Positions 42,335-50,766 of a DNA stretch of 64,000 nt are shown one piece after another. The notes beneath the pieces were generated by a model, which was not told the DNA's origin, did no database searches, and was given only the letters and a program-made list of their open reading frames with translations. The DNA comes from DATDAH01 sp963845425 (GTDB lineage: Bacteria > Actinomycetota > Acidimicrobiia > Acidimicrobiales > DATDAH01). The stretch covers positions 62,001 through 126,000 of the forward strand of contig CAWJSC010000010.1 of NCBI GenBank assembly GCA_963845425.1, read 5' to 3'. Numbering within the stretch: position 1 is the first letter of the stretch; each line of letters starts with the position of its first letter. Both the position numbers and the translations under genes were made by a program.

Positions 42335-43261
42335 GTGCTCGACCGCCGCCTCCTCGTGATCCCCGCCCTCGCCACGATGTCGCTGGCGGCGGTCACGGTC
42401 ACGGCCGATGCCGTGCCAACCGAACCGGCGGTGGTCGAGTTCGCCTTCACCGGTGCCCCGGAGGACTGGGCGGTGCCGGAGGGCGTGTGCGAGGTGACCG
42501 TGGTGGCGTCCGGCGCCGAGGGTGGTTTCGACGGGAGCCCGGGAGAGGGTCCCGGCCTCGGCGGTCGCGCCGAGGCCACGATCGCCGTGCGTCCGGCCGA
42601 GGTCCTCACCGTCACCGTCGGCGGCCAGGGCGGTGCCCCGTCCGGTCCGACCGGCGGCGCGGGCGGCTTCAACGGGGGTGGCGCCGGGGGCGATGAGTCG
42701 GTGTTCACCAACGCCGGCGGTGGCGGCGGCGGTGGCGGCGCCACCGACCTCCGCCGTGGCGGGCAGGTCGTCGTGACCGCGGGTGGTGGCGGCGGGGCGG
42801 GAGCCGGGTCCTCCTTCATCACCGGAGCGGGAGGCGGCGGTGGCGGCGCTGGAATCGACGGTGATACGAGCGCGAGCTTCGGCGGCGGCGGCGCGTCCGG
42901 GGGCAACGGGGGCGCAGGCGGGGCCGGCGGAGGGACCGCGGGCCCGGGCACGGCGGGAGCGCCCGGTCAGGGCGGGACCGGAGGCGACACGGCCTCCGGT
43001 GACGCCGGCGGTGGCGGCGGTGGCGGGGTCTTCGGTGGTGGTGGCGGTGGCGGCAGCGACGTCTCCGGGCCCCAGGGGGAGCGGGGCGGTGGCGGTGGTG
43101 GCGGCGGTTCCGGGGTGACCCCCGACGGCACGGGCATGGCCAACGCCGTGAACCCGGGTGACGGCTCCCTGCTGATCACCTACCAGCCCTGCAACCCCGA
43201 CGTGGACCCCGACGACGATGACCGTGACGTCGTCCCGGGCCGTCCGCCCTTCACCGGCTGA
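42335..43261 (+). CDS. Secreted glycine-rich protein
   Basis: About 308 residues. From GTG 42335 the sequence RRLLVIPALATMSLAAVTVT is a signal peptide with cleavage near ADA. The mature start VEFAFTGAPEDWAVPEGVCE is the pattern of bacterial Gly-rich surface proteins (F-FTG-x-W-x-VP-x-GV). A long Gly/Ala-rich region follows (over half Gly between residues 95 and 265), ending VNPGDGSLLITYQP, then an acidic tail PDVDPDDDDRD. Likely an extracellular or cell-wall protein. The GTG at 42308 would overlap the previous stop. Confidence 0.75.
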   Translation: MLDRRLLVIPALATMSLAAVTVTADAVPTEPAVVEFAFTGAPEDWAVPEGVCEVTVVASGAEGGFDGSPGEGPGLGGRAEATIAVRPAEVLTVTVGGQGGAPSGPTGGAGGFNGGGAGGDESVFTNAGGGGGGGGATDLRRGGQVVVTAGGGGGAGAGSSFITGAGGGGGGAGIDGDTSASFGGGGASGGNGGAGGAGGGTAGPGTAGAPGQGGTGGDTASGDAGGGGGGGVFGGGGGGGSDVSGPQGERGGGGGGGGSGVTPDGTGMANAVNPGDGSLLITYQPCNPDVDPDDDDRDVVPGRPPFTG

Positions 43262-43414
43262 AGGTCAGGTCACACCGGCGACGGCCATGACCAGGTGGGC
43301 GGCGGTTCGACCAGGGGATCTTCTGTCGCGGCGCCGACCGTGGCGGTTTCGACCGCGCTTCGATGTCGATCCGGCTAGTCTCCCCTGCCGATGTTGAACG
43401 GGAGGCGGGTTGTG

Positions 43415-43978
43415 ATGGATCGCACAGGCAGCATCAGGCGGCGGGTCGGTGCCATCTCGCTGGCGCTCGCCCTCGTCGGCGTGGCGTCGGCGCTGGGCTC
43501 GACACCTGCCGGCGCAGTGCCGCCGGAGAATGCGCCGACGGCAAGAGTCGTACCGCAACCCCGGCCTCCCAGTGACAGCGAGTTCACTTGGGCGTGGGAC
43601 ATCCGCAGGTGCCGGTTCACCGACGCGTTCCGCCTGAGAGCCCAAGGCCGGGCCCGGACCTTGATCGTCCCGAGCAGCAGCCGGCTCTACTACATGCGCA
43701 TCGCCATCCAGATCGACCGATGGCGTCCGATCCACTCGGTGTGGCAAGGAGTCGCGAAGCGCACCACCGATTCCAACCGGTTCGACGAGGACCTCCTGCC
43801 GTACTCGTCGACGCGCGATCTCAAGTCCCTCGTCGCCGCGCAGCTGGCGCGCAGTGAGTTCTCGGCGAAGGTGACGGTCCACCTGCTGCGGGTACAGCCT
43901 GGAACCGACGGCGTGGTGTGGAGGTACACCGAGCGTTCGCCGAGCTTCAGGTGCCCGACCGGCGCCCCTCGAGCCTGA
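43415..43978 (+). CDS. Secreted hypothetical protein
   Basis: 187 residues. ATG 43415 follows GGGAGG (43399-43404) by ten bases. The signal peptide RVGAISLALALVGVASALGS ends near AGA-VPPE. The mature protein has no repeats; it has two cysteines (RRCRFTD and FRCPTG near the end) that could form a disulfide. I do not recognise it. It stands alone in a secreted-protein island, with TAGTCT (43376-43381) as a possible -10. Confidence 0.65.
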   Translation: MDRTGSIRRRVGAISLALALVGVASALGSTPAGAVPPENAPTARVVPQPRPPSDSEFTWAWDIRRCRFTDAFRLRAQGRARTLIVPSSSRLYYMRIAIQIDRWRPIHSVWQGVAKRTTDSNRFDEDLLPYSSTRDLKSLVAAQLARSEFSAKVTVHLLRVQPGTDGVVWRYTERSPSFRCPTGAPRA

Positions 43979-44096
43979 GCGCACGCGGTGACGTAGAGGC
44001 CCCGCCGGGCACGGTGGGAATCGACGGCACCGAGATTCAGGACTAGATTCCCTCGCCCGTGGAACCCGGTAGGTGGAAAGAGGAATTGAAGGGCCC

Positions 44097-44255
44097 GTGA
44101 TCGACCGTTTCGGTTGGAAGAAGCGCAAGGCGGACCAGGAGGAGCTCCAAGCCCTCCTCCGGCTGGAACGCGAAGCCGCTGAGAGGCGTCTGGCGGTCTC
44201 GCGGTCTGTTGAGTTGCCGCCCGTCAAGCGACCCAAGAGCGAATCGGCCCGCTGA
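44097..44255 (+). CDS. Small basic hypothetical protein
   Basis: 52 residues from GTG 44097 (MIDRFGWKKRKADQEELQAL). It is highly charged, predicted helical, with no signal peptide. AGAGGAATTGAAG lies just upstream and could be a ribosome site. A GTG at 44073 gives 60 residues. No family recognised; this could be a chance reading frame. Confidence 0.4.
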   Translation: MIDRFGWKKRKADQEELQALLRLEREAAERRLAVSRSVELPPVKRPKSESAR

Positions 44256-44329
44256 CCAAGGCCGACTGGTCGTGGCGAACGTGCCGATGGGTGGCGTGAC
44301 AGGTCGCGCCGCCACCGAGGAGAACTGAC

Positions 44330-44877
44330 ATGGGGATCCGCACCCGCAGCGCCCTTGCGCTGGTCACCGTGGTGGTCGGACTGCTGATGACGGCGGTCCC
44401 GGCGGGGTCCGAGCCCGCCCATGTCTTTCCGAGCACGAACGACGACAACCGGGCCGCCGGTCATCCGCACGTGAACCAGGTGGGGACCGGGCCGGGCACG
44501 GTGACCTCGAGTTCGTGAACGACACGAACTCGCTGGCCTTCTTCGAGTACCGGCTCGACGGGGTCACCGTCGGCACCACCGTGCACCCCGTGGTCACCGG
44601 AGACGTGATCCACCCGGGCGTCTGTGTCGACGGCCGCCCGGCCCCCACCTGTTCGGCCGGCCCGGTCGTGCGGACCTTCTCCGCGGTGGCGACGGTCGAG
44701 GTGCGCCTGGCGTTGGGCGGCGAGCGGGACTGGGACTTCGACTGGGTCTCGTTCGAAGTCGGACCGGTCGATCCGGCCACCGCGGCCGACTGCAAGCGGG
44801 GCGGCTGGGAGACCTTCGGGTTCCGGAATCAGGGCCAGTGCATCAGGTTCGTGAAGACCGGCAGAGACAGCCGCTGA
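44330..44877 (+). CDS. Secreted hypothetical protein with CKxGGW-FGF-NQGQC tail (one frameshift)
   Basis: The ATG at 44330 has GAGGAGAAC just upstream. The signal peptide ALALVTVVVGLLMTAVPAGS is in the first frame; an indel near 44495-44502 moves on to DLEFVNDTNSLAFFEYRLDG in the next, running to 44877. Joined length is about 182 residues. It ends CKRGGWETFGFRNQGQCIRF, a C-terminal motif common in secreted actinobacterial proteins. Function unknown. Confidence 0.65.
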
Positions 44878-45064
44878 CGACCTGCCATTCCTGCCCGGTG
44901 ACGTGGCGTCGAGGTGAAAGAGGACGACCACGACTCGCAGCGCACGGGAGAGCACCCCGGAATCTCGCCAATTTCCGCTAGCCCCCACGACCTCGGGGCA
45001 CGACGCCCGAAGACCGATCCGACCATGAGCCCACCAGTACAAGCGGTCGGGGAGACCGACGGGG
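44878..45064. other. No gene seen
   Basis: 187 bases after the secreted protein with only short frames on both strands; no promoter or RNA gene was recognised. The following 283 bases up to 45347 hold just a 42-codon frame and the fourth palindromic repeat. Confidence 0.5.
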
Positions 45065-45193
45065 GTGACCCTGAGCCGGCGGATGTTCTTGGGCGGCGCG
45101 GCGGCGATCGGGGTGCTGTTGGCGGCCGGATGCCGCGACGCGACCACGGGGGGTGACGACCACTCGTTCTGGCTCCCGATCCTCCGCCCATAG
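45065..45193 (+). CDS. Tiny Tat-type lipoprotein, probably truncated
   Basis: 42 residues from GTG 45065. The frame opens with VTLSRRMFLGG, a twin-arginine motif, then AAAIGVLLAAGC, a perfect lipobox (LAAG-Cys at residue 23). Only 19 residues follow, ending in TAG (45191-45193) inside palindromic repeat copy 4. The frame has not been seen elsewhere by me. It looks like the 5' end of a longer lipoprotein gene cut off by the repeat; a real short lipopeptide is the alternative. Confidence 0.45.
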   Translation: MTLSRRMFLGGAAAIGVLLAAGCRDATTGGDDHSFWLPILRP

Positions 45194-45216
45194 CCAGCAG
45201 ATCGGGAGCCAGTTCG
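45165..45216. repeat. Palindromic repeat, family copy 4 (52 bp)
   Basis: GTTCTGGCTCCCGATC (45166-45181) pairs with GATCGGGAGCCAGTTC (45200-45215) at 14 of 16 positions. Compared with copy 2, one stem pair has changed from G-C to T-A on both sides (a compensatory change). The lipoprotein stop lies in its loop. Confidence 0.75.
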
Positions 45217-45347
45217 CCGAGGTCGGCCTGACCTGGCCGCTCGGTCACAGACAGTGGCGAGAGCGGCGGGAGGGCACCCCGACGTCAGCCCGACGAGCCC
45301 GCCCCGTGGTCGCCATCGGTTGTCGGCGGGCGGAAAGGCGCCGGTGA

Positions 45348-45848
45348 TCAGGCCGAGCGGGCGGCGGCCATCGCGGCTTCGGTGGCGTGGAGGCCGGCGA
45401 CGGCGACCTGGACCGCCTCCTTGACGAGGTCCAGTGCGGTCAGCTCGGTACCTCCGGCGACACGGCCGACCGCGCTCCACTGCTCGGCGGAGGTGCGCTC
45501 CACGCGACCGGCCAGGGCCCCGGCCTCGTCGGTCAGGAGGCCGAGCTCGCCCTCGAGATCGGTGGCGGCGTGCTCCCACTGGCGGGCGCCGGGGTCGGTG
45601 ATGGCGGCGGGCAGGACCGAATGGCGGCCTGAGACGACCTCGCCCAGCGCGCCGCCGAAGAGGGCCAGCATCCGACCGGTGTCGGCGACGTGGTCCAGGG
45701 CGGAGGCCCCGTCGGGCCCGATGACCCGGGCCAGGGCCTCGGCGTCCTCGTCAGCCCCGGCGGCGAGCGCCTCGCCGAAGCGGCGGGAGAGCGACCGCAT
45801 GGTGACCGCCACGTCCGCCGGTGAGAGGTTGCTCAGGTCGTGGGGCAT
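45348..45848 (-). CDS. Conserved hypothetical protein, helical, 166 aa
   Basis: The ATG at 45848 follows a GGGAGG site. Nearly all residues are in Ala/Glu/Leu-rich helices (for example DVAVTMRSLSRRFGEALAAG), suggesting a four-helix bundle; the pattern LDHVADTGRMLALFGGALGE with a histidine is somewhat like DinB/mycothiol-dependent folds, but no metal motif is complete. No membrane segment. Its upstream neighbour on the same strand is the EF-G-like gene (26 bases away), so the two may be co-transcribed. Confidence 0.65.
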   Translation of the reverse strand: MPHDLSNLSPADVAVTMRSLSRRFGEALAAGADEDAEALARVIGPDGASALDHVADTGRMLALFGGALGEVVSGRHSVLPAAITDPGARQWEHAATDLEGELGLLTDEAGALAGRVERTSAEQWSAVGRVAGGTELTALDLVKEAVQVAVAGLHATEAAMAAARSA

Positions 45849-45874
45849 GGCGCCGTTGCCTCCCTCTGCTCCGG

Positions 45875-47956
45875 CTAGTCCTCGTCGGGGTGGGCACCCT
45901 TGGACACGGCGTCGACCAGGTGGGCCGGCAGCGGGTCGTAGTGGTCGTGCTCAGTGGTGAACCGGCCCCGACCGCCGGTCATCGACCGCAGGTCGATGGC
46001 GTAGCGCAGCAGCTCGGCCGTGGGCACGAGGGCCACGATCGTCTGCTCGTCGGGCCCGCTCATCTCGGTGCCCTGGACCCGGCCCCGGCGGGCGTTGAGG
46101 TCGCCCATGATGTCGCCCTGGCTGGACGTGGGGACCGTCACCTCCAACTTCGAGATCGGCTCCAGGACGACGGGGTCGGCTTGGGCCATGGCCGCCCGGA
46201 ACGCCAGGCGACCGGCGGTCTTGAAGCTCATCTCGTCGGAGTCCACGTTGTGGAACTTGCCGTCGTAGACCGTGGCCTTCACGTCGATGACCGGGTACCC
46301 GTGGACCCCGCCCCGCTGCATGGCCTCGGCCACACCCTTCTGCACCGAGGGGATGAACTTGGTGGGGATGGCGCCGCCGACGACCGCGGACTCGAACACG
46401 AAGCCTCCGCCCCGCTCGAGGGGCTCGATGCGCACCGAGGCGACGCCGAACTGGCCCCGGCCCCCGGACTGCTTCTTGTGGCGGCCCTCGGCGTCACCCG
46501 CGGCGGTGACGGTCTCGAGGTAGCGGACCTTCACGTCCGCGGTGTCGACCTTGACGCCGTACTTCCTGGCCAGCTTGTCGAGACTGATGCTCAGGTGGGT
46601 CTCGCCCATGCCCCGGAGGAGCGTCTGGTGGGTCTGGTCATCACGGTGGACCCGGATGGCGGGGTCCTCCTCCTGCAGCCGGTGCAGGGCGGTCGCCAGC
46701 TTGTCCTCGTCGGCCGAGGTGTGGGCGGTGATGGCGATCGACAGCACCGGTTCGGGACGCTCGACGGGCGGGACCTTCACCGGTTTGCCCTTGGGGGCGA
46801 GGGTGTCGCCGGTGCGGGTGTCGGTCAGCTTGGCCGCCGCGCCGATGTCGCCGGCGGGCAGCGGGCCGACGTCGAGGGTCTCCTTGCCCCGTAGGACCGA
46901 CAGGTTGTGCAGCCGCTCGTCATGGCCGGTGCGGGTGTTGACCAGGTGATCGTCCTGGCGGATGGTGCCCGAGAGCACCTTGAACAGCGAGACGTGGCCG
47001 ACGTAGGGGTCCGCGATGGTCTTGAACACGACGGCCAGCGGGTCCCCGGCCGGGTCCGCGGGGACCGCGAAGGGCTCACCGGCGGCCTCGACCTCCAGGG
47101 GCGGGCGGTCACCGGGGGCCGGGCCGATCTCACAGAGGAAGTCGGCCAGGCGGTCCACGGCGATGTTGGCCGTGGCCGAGCCGCAGACCACAGGAAAGAC
47201 GCTGCCCGAGGCCACGCCATGGGCCAGGGTGTGCTCCAGCTCCTCCATGGAGGGGATGTCGCCCTCCAGGTACCGCTCCAGCTGGTCGTCGTCGGCCACG
47301 ACGATGCCCTCGACCAGGTTGTCGTGGACCTGGTGCTCCCGGTCGGCCATGTCCTCGGGGATCTCCTCCTTGGCGCCCTTCCCGTCCGAGTAGATCCAGG
47401 CGGTGTCGGTCAGCAGGTCGGCGATGCCGCGGAAGCCCGCCTCCTCGCCGATGGGCAGCTCCAACGGGGCCACCCCGGCGCCGAAGACGTCGCGGAGCTG
47501 GTCCAGCGTGCGCTCGAAGGAGGCCCGCTCCCGGTCGAGTTTGTTGATGAAGACCATCCGGGGCAGGCCCAGCTCGGCCGCCCGCCGCCAGACCACCTCG
47601 TGCTGGACCTCGACGCCCTCGACCGCACTGACCACGAACACCGCCAGGTCGGCGACCTGGAGGGCGGCCCAGACGTCGCCCACGAAGTCGGCGTAGCCGG
47701 GCGTGTCGATGAGGTTGATCTTGAACCCGTTCCACTCGAAGGGGACCATCGACAGGGACAACGAGATGCCCCGCTCGTGCTCGGTGGCGTCGTAGTCGGC
47801 GACCGTGTTGCCGTCCTCGACCCGGCCCTGGCGGCTGATCACGCCGGCCCGGTGCAACAGGGCTTCGGCCAGGCTGGTCTTGCCCACGCCGCCGTGGCCC
47901 ACCAGGGCGACGTTGCGGATCTTGTCGGCCGGTACGGCGTTCACGAGCACCCCCAT
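45875..47956 (-). CDS. Elongation factor G-like GTPase (FusA2 type)
   Basis: 693 residues from ATG 47956. G1 is ALVGHGGVGKTSLAEALL, G3 is LIDTPGYADFVGD and G4 is INKLDRERASF, followed by EF-G domains II-V (HKKQSGGRGQFG in domain IV). The G-domain sequence is the FusA2/EF-G-like branch, not the housekeeping EF-G of the rpsL operon; relatives act in ribosome recycling or are unassigned. It lies divergent from pgsA and interrupts the usual link between HIT and pgsA genes. Confidence 0.88.
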   Translation of the reverse strand: MGVLVNAVPADKIRNVALVGHGGVGKTSLAEALLHRAGVISRQGRVEDGNTVADYDATEHERGISLSLSMVPFEWNGFKINLIDTPGYADFVGDVWAALQVADLAVFVVSAVEGVEVQHEVVWRRAAELGLPRMVFINKLDRERASFERTLDQLRDVFGAGVAPLELPIGEEAGFRGIADLLTDTAWIYSDGKGAKEEIPEDMADREHQVHDNLVEGIVVADDDQLERYLEGDIPSMEELEHTLAHGVASGSVFPVVCGSATANIAVDRLADFLCEIGPAPGDRPPLEVEAAGEPFAVPADPAGDPLAVVFKTIADPYVGHVSLFKVLSGTIRQDDHLVNTRTGHDERLHNLSVLRGKETLDVGPLPAGDIGAAAKLTDTRTGDTLAPKGKPVKVPPVERPEPVLSIAITAHTSADEDKLATALHRLQEEDPAIRVHRDDQTHQTLLRGMGETHLSISLDKLARKYGVKVDTADVKVRYLETVTAAGDAEGRHKKQSGGRGQFGVASVRIEPLERGGGFVFESAVVGGAIPTKFIPSVQKGVAEAMQRGGVHGYPVIDVKATVYDGKFHNVDSDEMSFKTAGRLAFRAAMAQADPVVLEPISKLEVTVPTSSQGDIMGDLNARRGRVQGTEMSGPDEQTIVALVPTAELLRYAIDLRSMTGGRGRFTTEHDHYDPLPAHLVDAVSKGAHPDED

Positions 47957-48080
47957 GCTGTGGTCCGGTGACTGTCGGTGACCATAGGCCAGGTTCACCG
48001 TCGCTTCCTCCAGTACGCACCGCTGGTACCCTGAAACCACCCTCTCTCCTCCGGATCGTTCCGGAAAGGACCTCCTCCCG

Positions 48081-48776
48081 ATGTTCGACGGCCGTTTCCG
48101 GACCAACATCGAACAGGCCATCAAGCCCGTCGGTGCCAACCTCCGCAAGACCGGGATCTCCGCCGACCACCTCACGGTGCTCGGCATCCTCATGGCCACC
48201 GCGGCCGCCCTCACGATCGGTGCGGGCTACCTGCGCGCCGGCCTGCTGCTGCTGATCCTGGCGGGCGTGCCCGACCTGCTCGACGGCGCCGTGGCCAAGG
48301 CCTCCGGCACCGCCTCGACGCGTGGCGCGTTCTTCGACTCCGTGTCGGACCGCCTCAGCGACGCCCTCCTCTTCGGTGGCGTGGCCTGGTACCTGCAGAC
48401 CAACAACGGCGGACGCATCGCCCTGCTGCCCTACGCGGTCTTCGCCGCCGCCGCCCTGGTCTCCTACATCCGGGCCAAAGCCGATGCGCTCGGCTACGAC
48501 GCCCGGGGCGGGCTCATGGAGCGGGCCGAGCGGTTCATCCTCCTGGGCATCGGCCTGCTGTTCAGCGAGATGCTCATCGGCGTGCTCTGGGTGATGCTGG
48601 TCGCCACCTCAGGCACGGTGGTGTACCGCTTCGTCAAGGTCTGGCGACAGGCTGACCGCCCGCCCACCCCGGCTCGGCCGGCCGCCCGCACCCGGCGGCG
48701 CCGTGCCGGCACGACCCGCTCCATGGCTGACCGTCGGGTCGCCTGGCGCGAGCGGATGCGCAGCCGGCGGCCCTGA
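48081..48776 (+). CDS. pgsA: CDP-alcohol phosphatidyltransferase (PgsA/phosphatidylinositol-phosphate synthase type)
   Basis: 231 residues with about six hydrophobic helices and an Arg-rich tail. The CDP-alcohol motif reads DLLDGAVAKASG then GAFFDSVSDRLSD, supplying the four metal aspartates. The family consensus Ala-Arg after DG-x2 is Ala-Lys here. With patA and pimA following, it is probably the phosphatidylinositol-phosphate synthase of PIM biosynthesis in the membrane. TACCCT lies upstream, and AAAGGACC provides a ribosome site before ATG 48081. Confidence 0.85.
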   Translation: MFDGRFRTNIEQAIKPVGANLRKTGISADHLTVLGILMATAAALTIGAGYLRAGLLLLILAGVPDLLDGAVAKASGTASTRGAFFDSVSDRLSDALLFGGVAWYLQTNNGGRIALLPYAVFAAAALVSYIRAKADALGYDARGGLMERAERFILLGIGLLFSEMLIGVLWVMLVATSGTVVYRFVKVWRQADRPPTPARPAARTRRRRAGTTRSMADRRVAWRERMRSRRP

Positions 48777-49677
48777 ACCGCTGAACCGCACCGTCGCCGC
48801 CTACCGGGCGGCCGCGACCGTCACCCGTGGGCTTCCGGGCCCGCTGGCGCACCTCCTCGGCCGGGGTGGTGCCCTCGGCGCGTCCGCGGTGCTCCCCGAG
48901 CAGCGGTTGATGATCGAACGGAACCTGAAGCGGGTCTACGGCCAGGACTTCGGCGGGCTCGCCCTGCGCCGCGCCGTTCAGCGCTGCCTGGAGCACTACG
49001 CCCGGTACTGGGTGGAGTCGTTCCGCCTGCCCGGGACCTCGCCCGAGGTGCTCGACGCCGGCATGTCCTTCGACGGCATCCACCACATCGAGAACGCCGT
49101 CGACCGTGGGATCGGTCCGATCCTGGCCCTGCCCCACCTCGGCGGCTGGGAATGGGGCGGCTTCTGGCTGGCGTCGACCTACCGGCACCGGATGACCGTC
49201 GTGGTCGAGGCCCTCGAGCCGCCGGAGCTCTTCGAGTGGTTCGTGGCGCTGCGGGAGTCCTTCGGCATGAACGTGGTGCCTCTCGGCCACGGGGCCGGCA
49301 CCGCGGTGGCCAACGCCATCCAGGCGGCCGACATCGTCTGCCTGGTCTGTGACCGGGATCTCAACGGCAAGGGGGTCGAGGTCGAGTTCTTCGGTGAGCG
49401 CACCACCCTGCCGGCGGGGCCCGCCACCCTGGCGCTCCGTACCGGCGCGCCGCTCCTGCCGTCTGCGGTCTACTACCGCGGCAAGGGCCACCACGCCACC
49501 ATCCGCGAGGCCATCCCCACGGATCGTCGCGGCTCGCTGCGGGAGGACGTCACCCGGGTGACCCAGGTCCTGGCTCGCGAGCTCGAGGCGCTGATCCGGG
49601 CCGAGCCCGAGCAGTGGCACGTCCTGCAACCCAACTGGCCGAGTGACCACGCCGCCCTCGCGGCGTTGCGGGCGTAG
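48703..49677 (+). CDS. patA: Phosphatidylinositol-mannoside acyltransferase (PatA-like)
   Basis: The lysophospholipid/lipid A lauroyl acyltransferase motif His-x4-Glu is HLGGWEWGG. Further matches are NLKRVYG near the start, VCLVCDRDLNGKG and AVYYRGKG. It would add a fatty acid to PIM at the membrane. Start is not settled: GTG 48703 overlaps pgsA by 74 bases, and conserved sequence begins only near 48781 (CTG, four bases after the pgsA stop). Between pgsA and pimA, as in Mycobacterium. Confidence 0.82.
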   Translation: MPARPAPWLTVGSPGASGCAAGGPEPLNRTVAAYRAAATVTRGLPGPLAHLLGRGGALGASAVLPEQRLMIERNLKRVYGQDFGGLALRRAVQRCLEHYARYWVESFRLPGTSPEVLDAGMSFDGIHHIENAVDRGIGPILALPHLGGWEWGGFWLASTYRHRMTVVVEALEPPELFEWFVALRESFGMNVVPLGHGAGTAVANAIQAADIVCLVCDRDLNGKGVEVEFFGERTTLPAGPATLALRTGAPLLPSAVYYRGKGHHATIREAIPTDRRGSLREDVTRVTQVLARELEALIRAEPEQWHVLQPNWPSDHAALAALRA

Positions 49678-49680
49678 GTT
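49675..49680 (+). promoter_or_regulatory. -10 element of pimA
   Basis: TAGGTT overlaps the patA stop and lies six bases before GTG 49687, giving a possible leaderless pimA message inside the operon. Confidence 0.45.
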
Positions 49681-49686
49681 CCCGCC

Positions 49687-50766
49687 GTGCGCGTCGGACT
49701 GCTGTGCCCCTACAGCCTGTCGATCCCGGGTGGGGTCCAGGGCCAGGTGCTGGGCCTGGCCCGCACCCTGCGCGCCCGCGGCCACGAGGCCCGGGTCCTG
49801 GGGCCCTGCGACGGCCCACCCCCCGCGCCCTTCGTGACCCCGCTGGGCAAGAGCGTCCCCGCCGCGGCCAACGGGTCGGTGGCCCCTCTCGCCCCGGATC
49901 CCGCGGCCCAGCTGCGCACCATGCGAGCCCTGTGGGACGAGGACTTCGACGTCCTGCACCTGCACGAGCCGTTCGCCCCCGGCCCGTGCATGACCGCCCT
50001 GGTCATCAAGCCCGCGCCGACGATCGGGACCTTCCACGCCGCCGGCGAGAGCTTCGCCTACAAGCACATGGGGGCGGGCACCCGCTTCCTCAACCGTCGC
50101 CTGGACCTGCGTTGCGCGGTCTCCGAGGACGCCCGCCAGCTGGCGTCCAGCGCGGCCGCCGGCGAGTTCACGCTCCTGTTCAACGGGGTCGAACTCGACC
50201 GCTACCGCGCCGGTGAGCCCTGGCCGACCGACGGGCCGACGATCTTCTTCTGCGGGCGCCACGAGCCCCGTAAGGGCCTGGCCGTTCTGCTGGAGGCCAT
50301 GGCCGGGCTTCCCGGCGACGTGCGCCTGTGGGTGGGCAGTGACGGTCCGGAGACCGTGGCGTTGCGGGCCCGCTGGGCCGGGGATCCCCGGGTCGAGTGG
50401 CTGGGCCGGCTCAGCGACGAGGAGAAGGTGGCCCGCCTGCGGGGCGCCGACGTCTTCTGTGCGCCGTCGCTTCGGGGAGAGTCCTTCGGCGTGGTGCTGA
50501 TCGAGGCGATGGCGGCCGAGACGCCGATCGTGGCCTCCGAGCTGCCGGGCTACGCGAACGTCGCCCGAGCCGGGCTCGACGCCGAGCTGGTCCAGCCGGG
50601 TGACCCCCGGGCGCTCTCGGCCGCGCTGACCCGGGTCCTGGCTGACGCGGAGCTCGCCCGACGCCTGGTCGCCTCCGGCCTCGACCGGGCCGAGGCGTTC
50701 TCGATGGACCGGCTGGCCGACCGCTACCTGCACCTGTACGGGTCGCTTGTAGAGTCGCGCCCGTGA
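49687..50766 (+). CDS. pimA: Phosphatidylinositol mannosyltransferase PimA (GT4)
   Basis: 359 residues with the GT-B fold. N-terminal CPYSLSIPGGVQGQV is the GT4 glycine loop; HLHEPFAPG and TFHAAGES are acceptor-side loops. The C-terminal Rossmann half has CGRHEPRKGLAVLLEA and the Glu-x7-Glu motif in ESFGVVLIEAM. It transfers mannose from GDP-mannose to phosphatidylinositol, the first PIM step. GTG start; its stop overlaps the LemA start by four bases. Confidence 0.9.
   Translation: MRVGLLCPYSLSIPGGVQGQVLGLARTLRARGHEARVLGPCDGPPPAPFVTPLGKSVPAAANGSVAPLAPDPAAQLRTMRALWDEDFDVLHLHEPFAPGPCMTALVIKPAPTIGTFHAAGESFAYKHMGAGTRFLNRRLDLRCAVSEDARQLASSAAAGEFTLLFNGVELDRYRAGEPWPTDGPTIFFCGRHEPRKGLAVLLEAMAGLPGDVRLWVGSDGPETVALRARWAGDPRVEWLGRLSDEEKVARLRGADVFCAPSLRGESFGVVLIEAMAAETPIVASELPGYANVARAGLDAELVQPGDPRALSAALTRVLADAELARRLVASGLDRAEAFSMDRLADRYLHLYGSLVESRP

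Noticed and set aside
42640..43130. GGC/GGT repeats as a possible CRISPR or satellite
   Set aside because: They are codons of the Gly-rich protein; no fixed spacer-repeat pattern.
45875..47956. Housekeeping EF-G (fusA)
   Set aside because: No rpsL/rpsG/tuf neighbours, and the G-domain sequence is of the EF-G-like branch.
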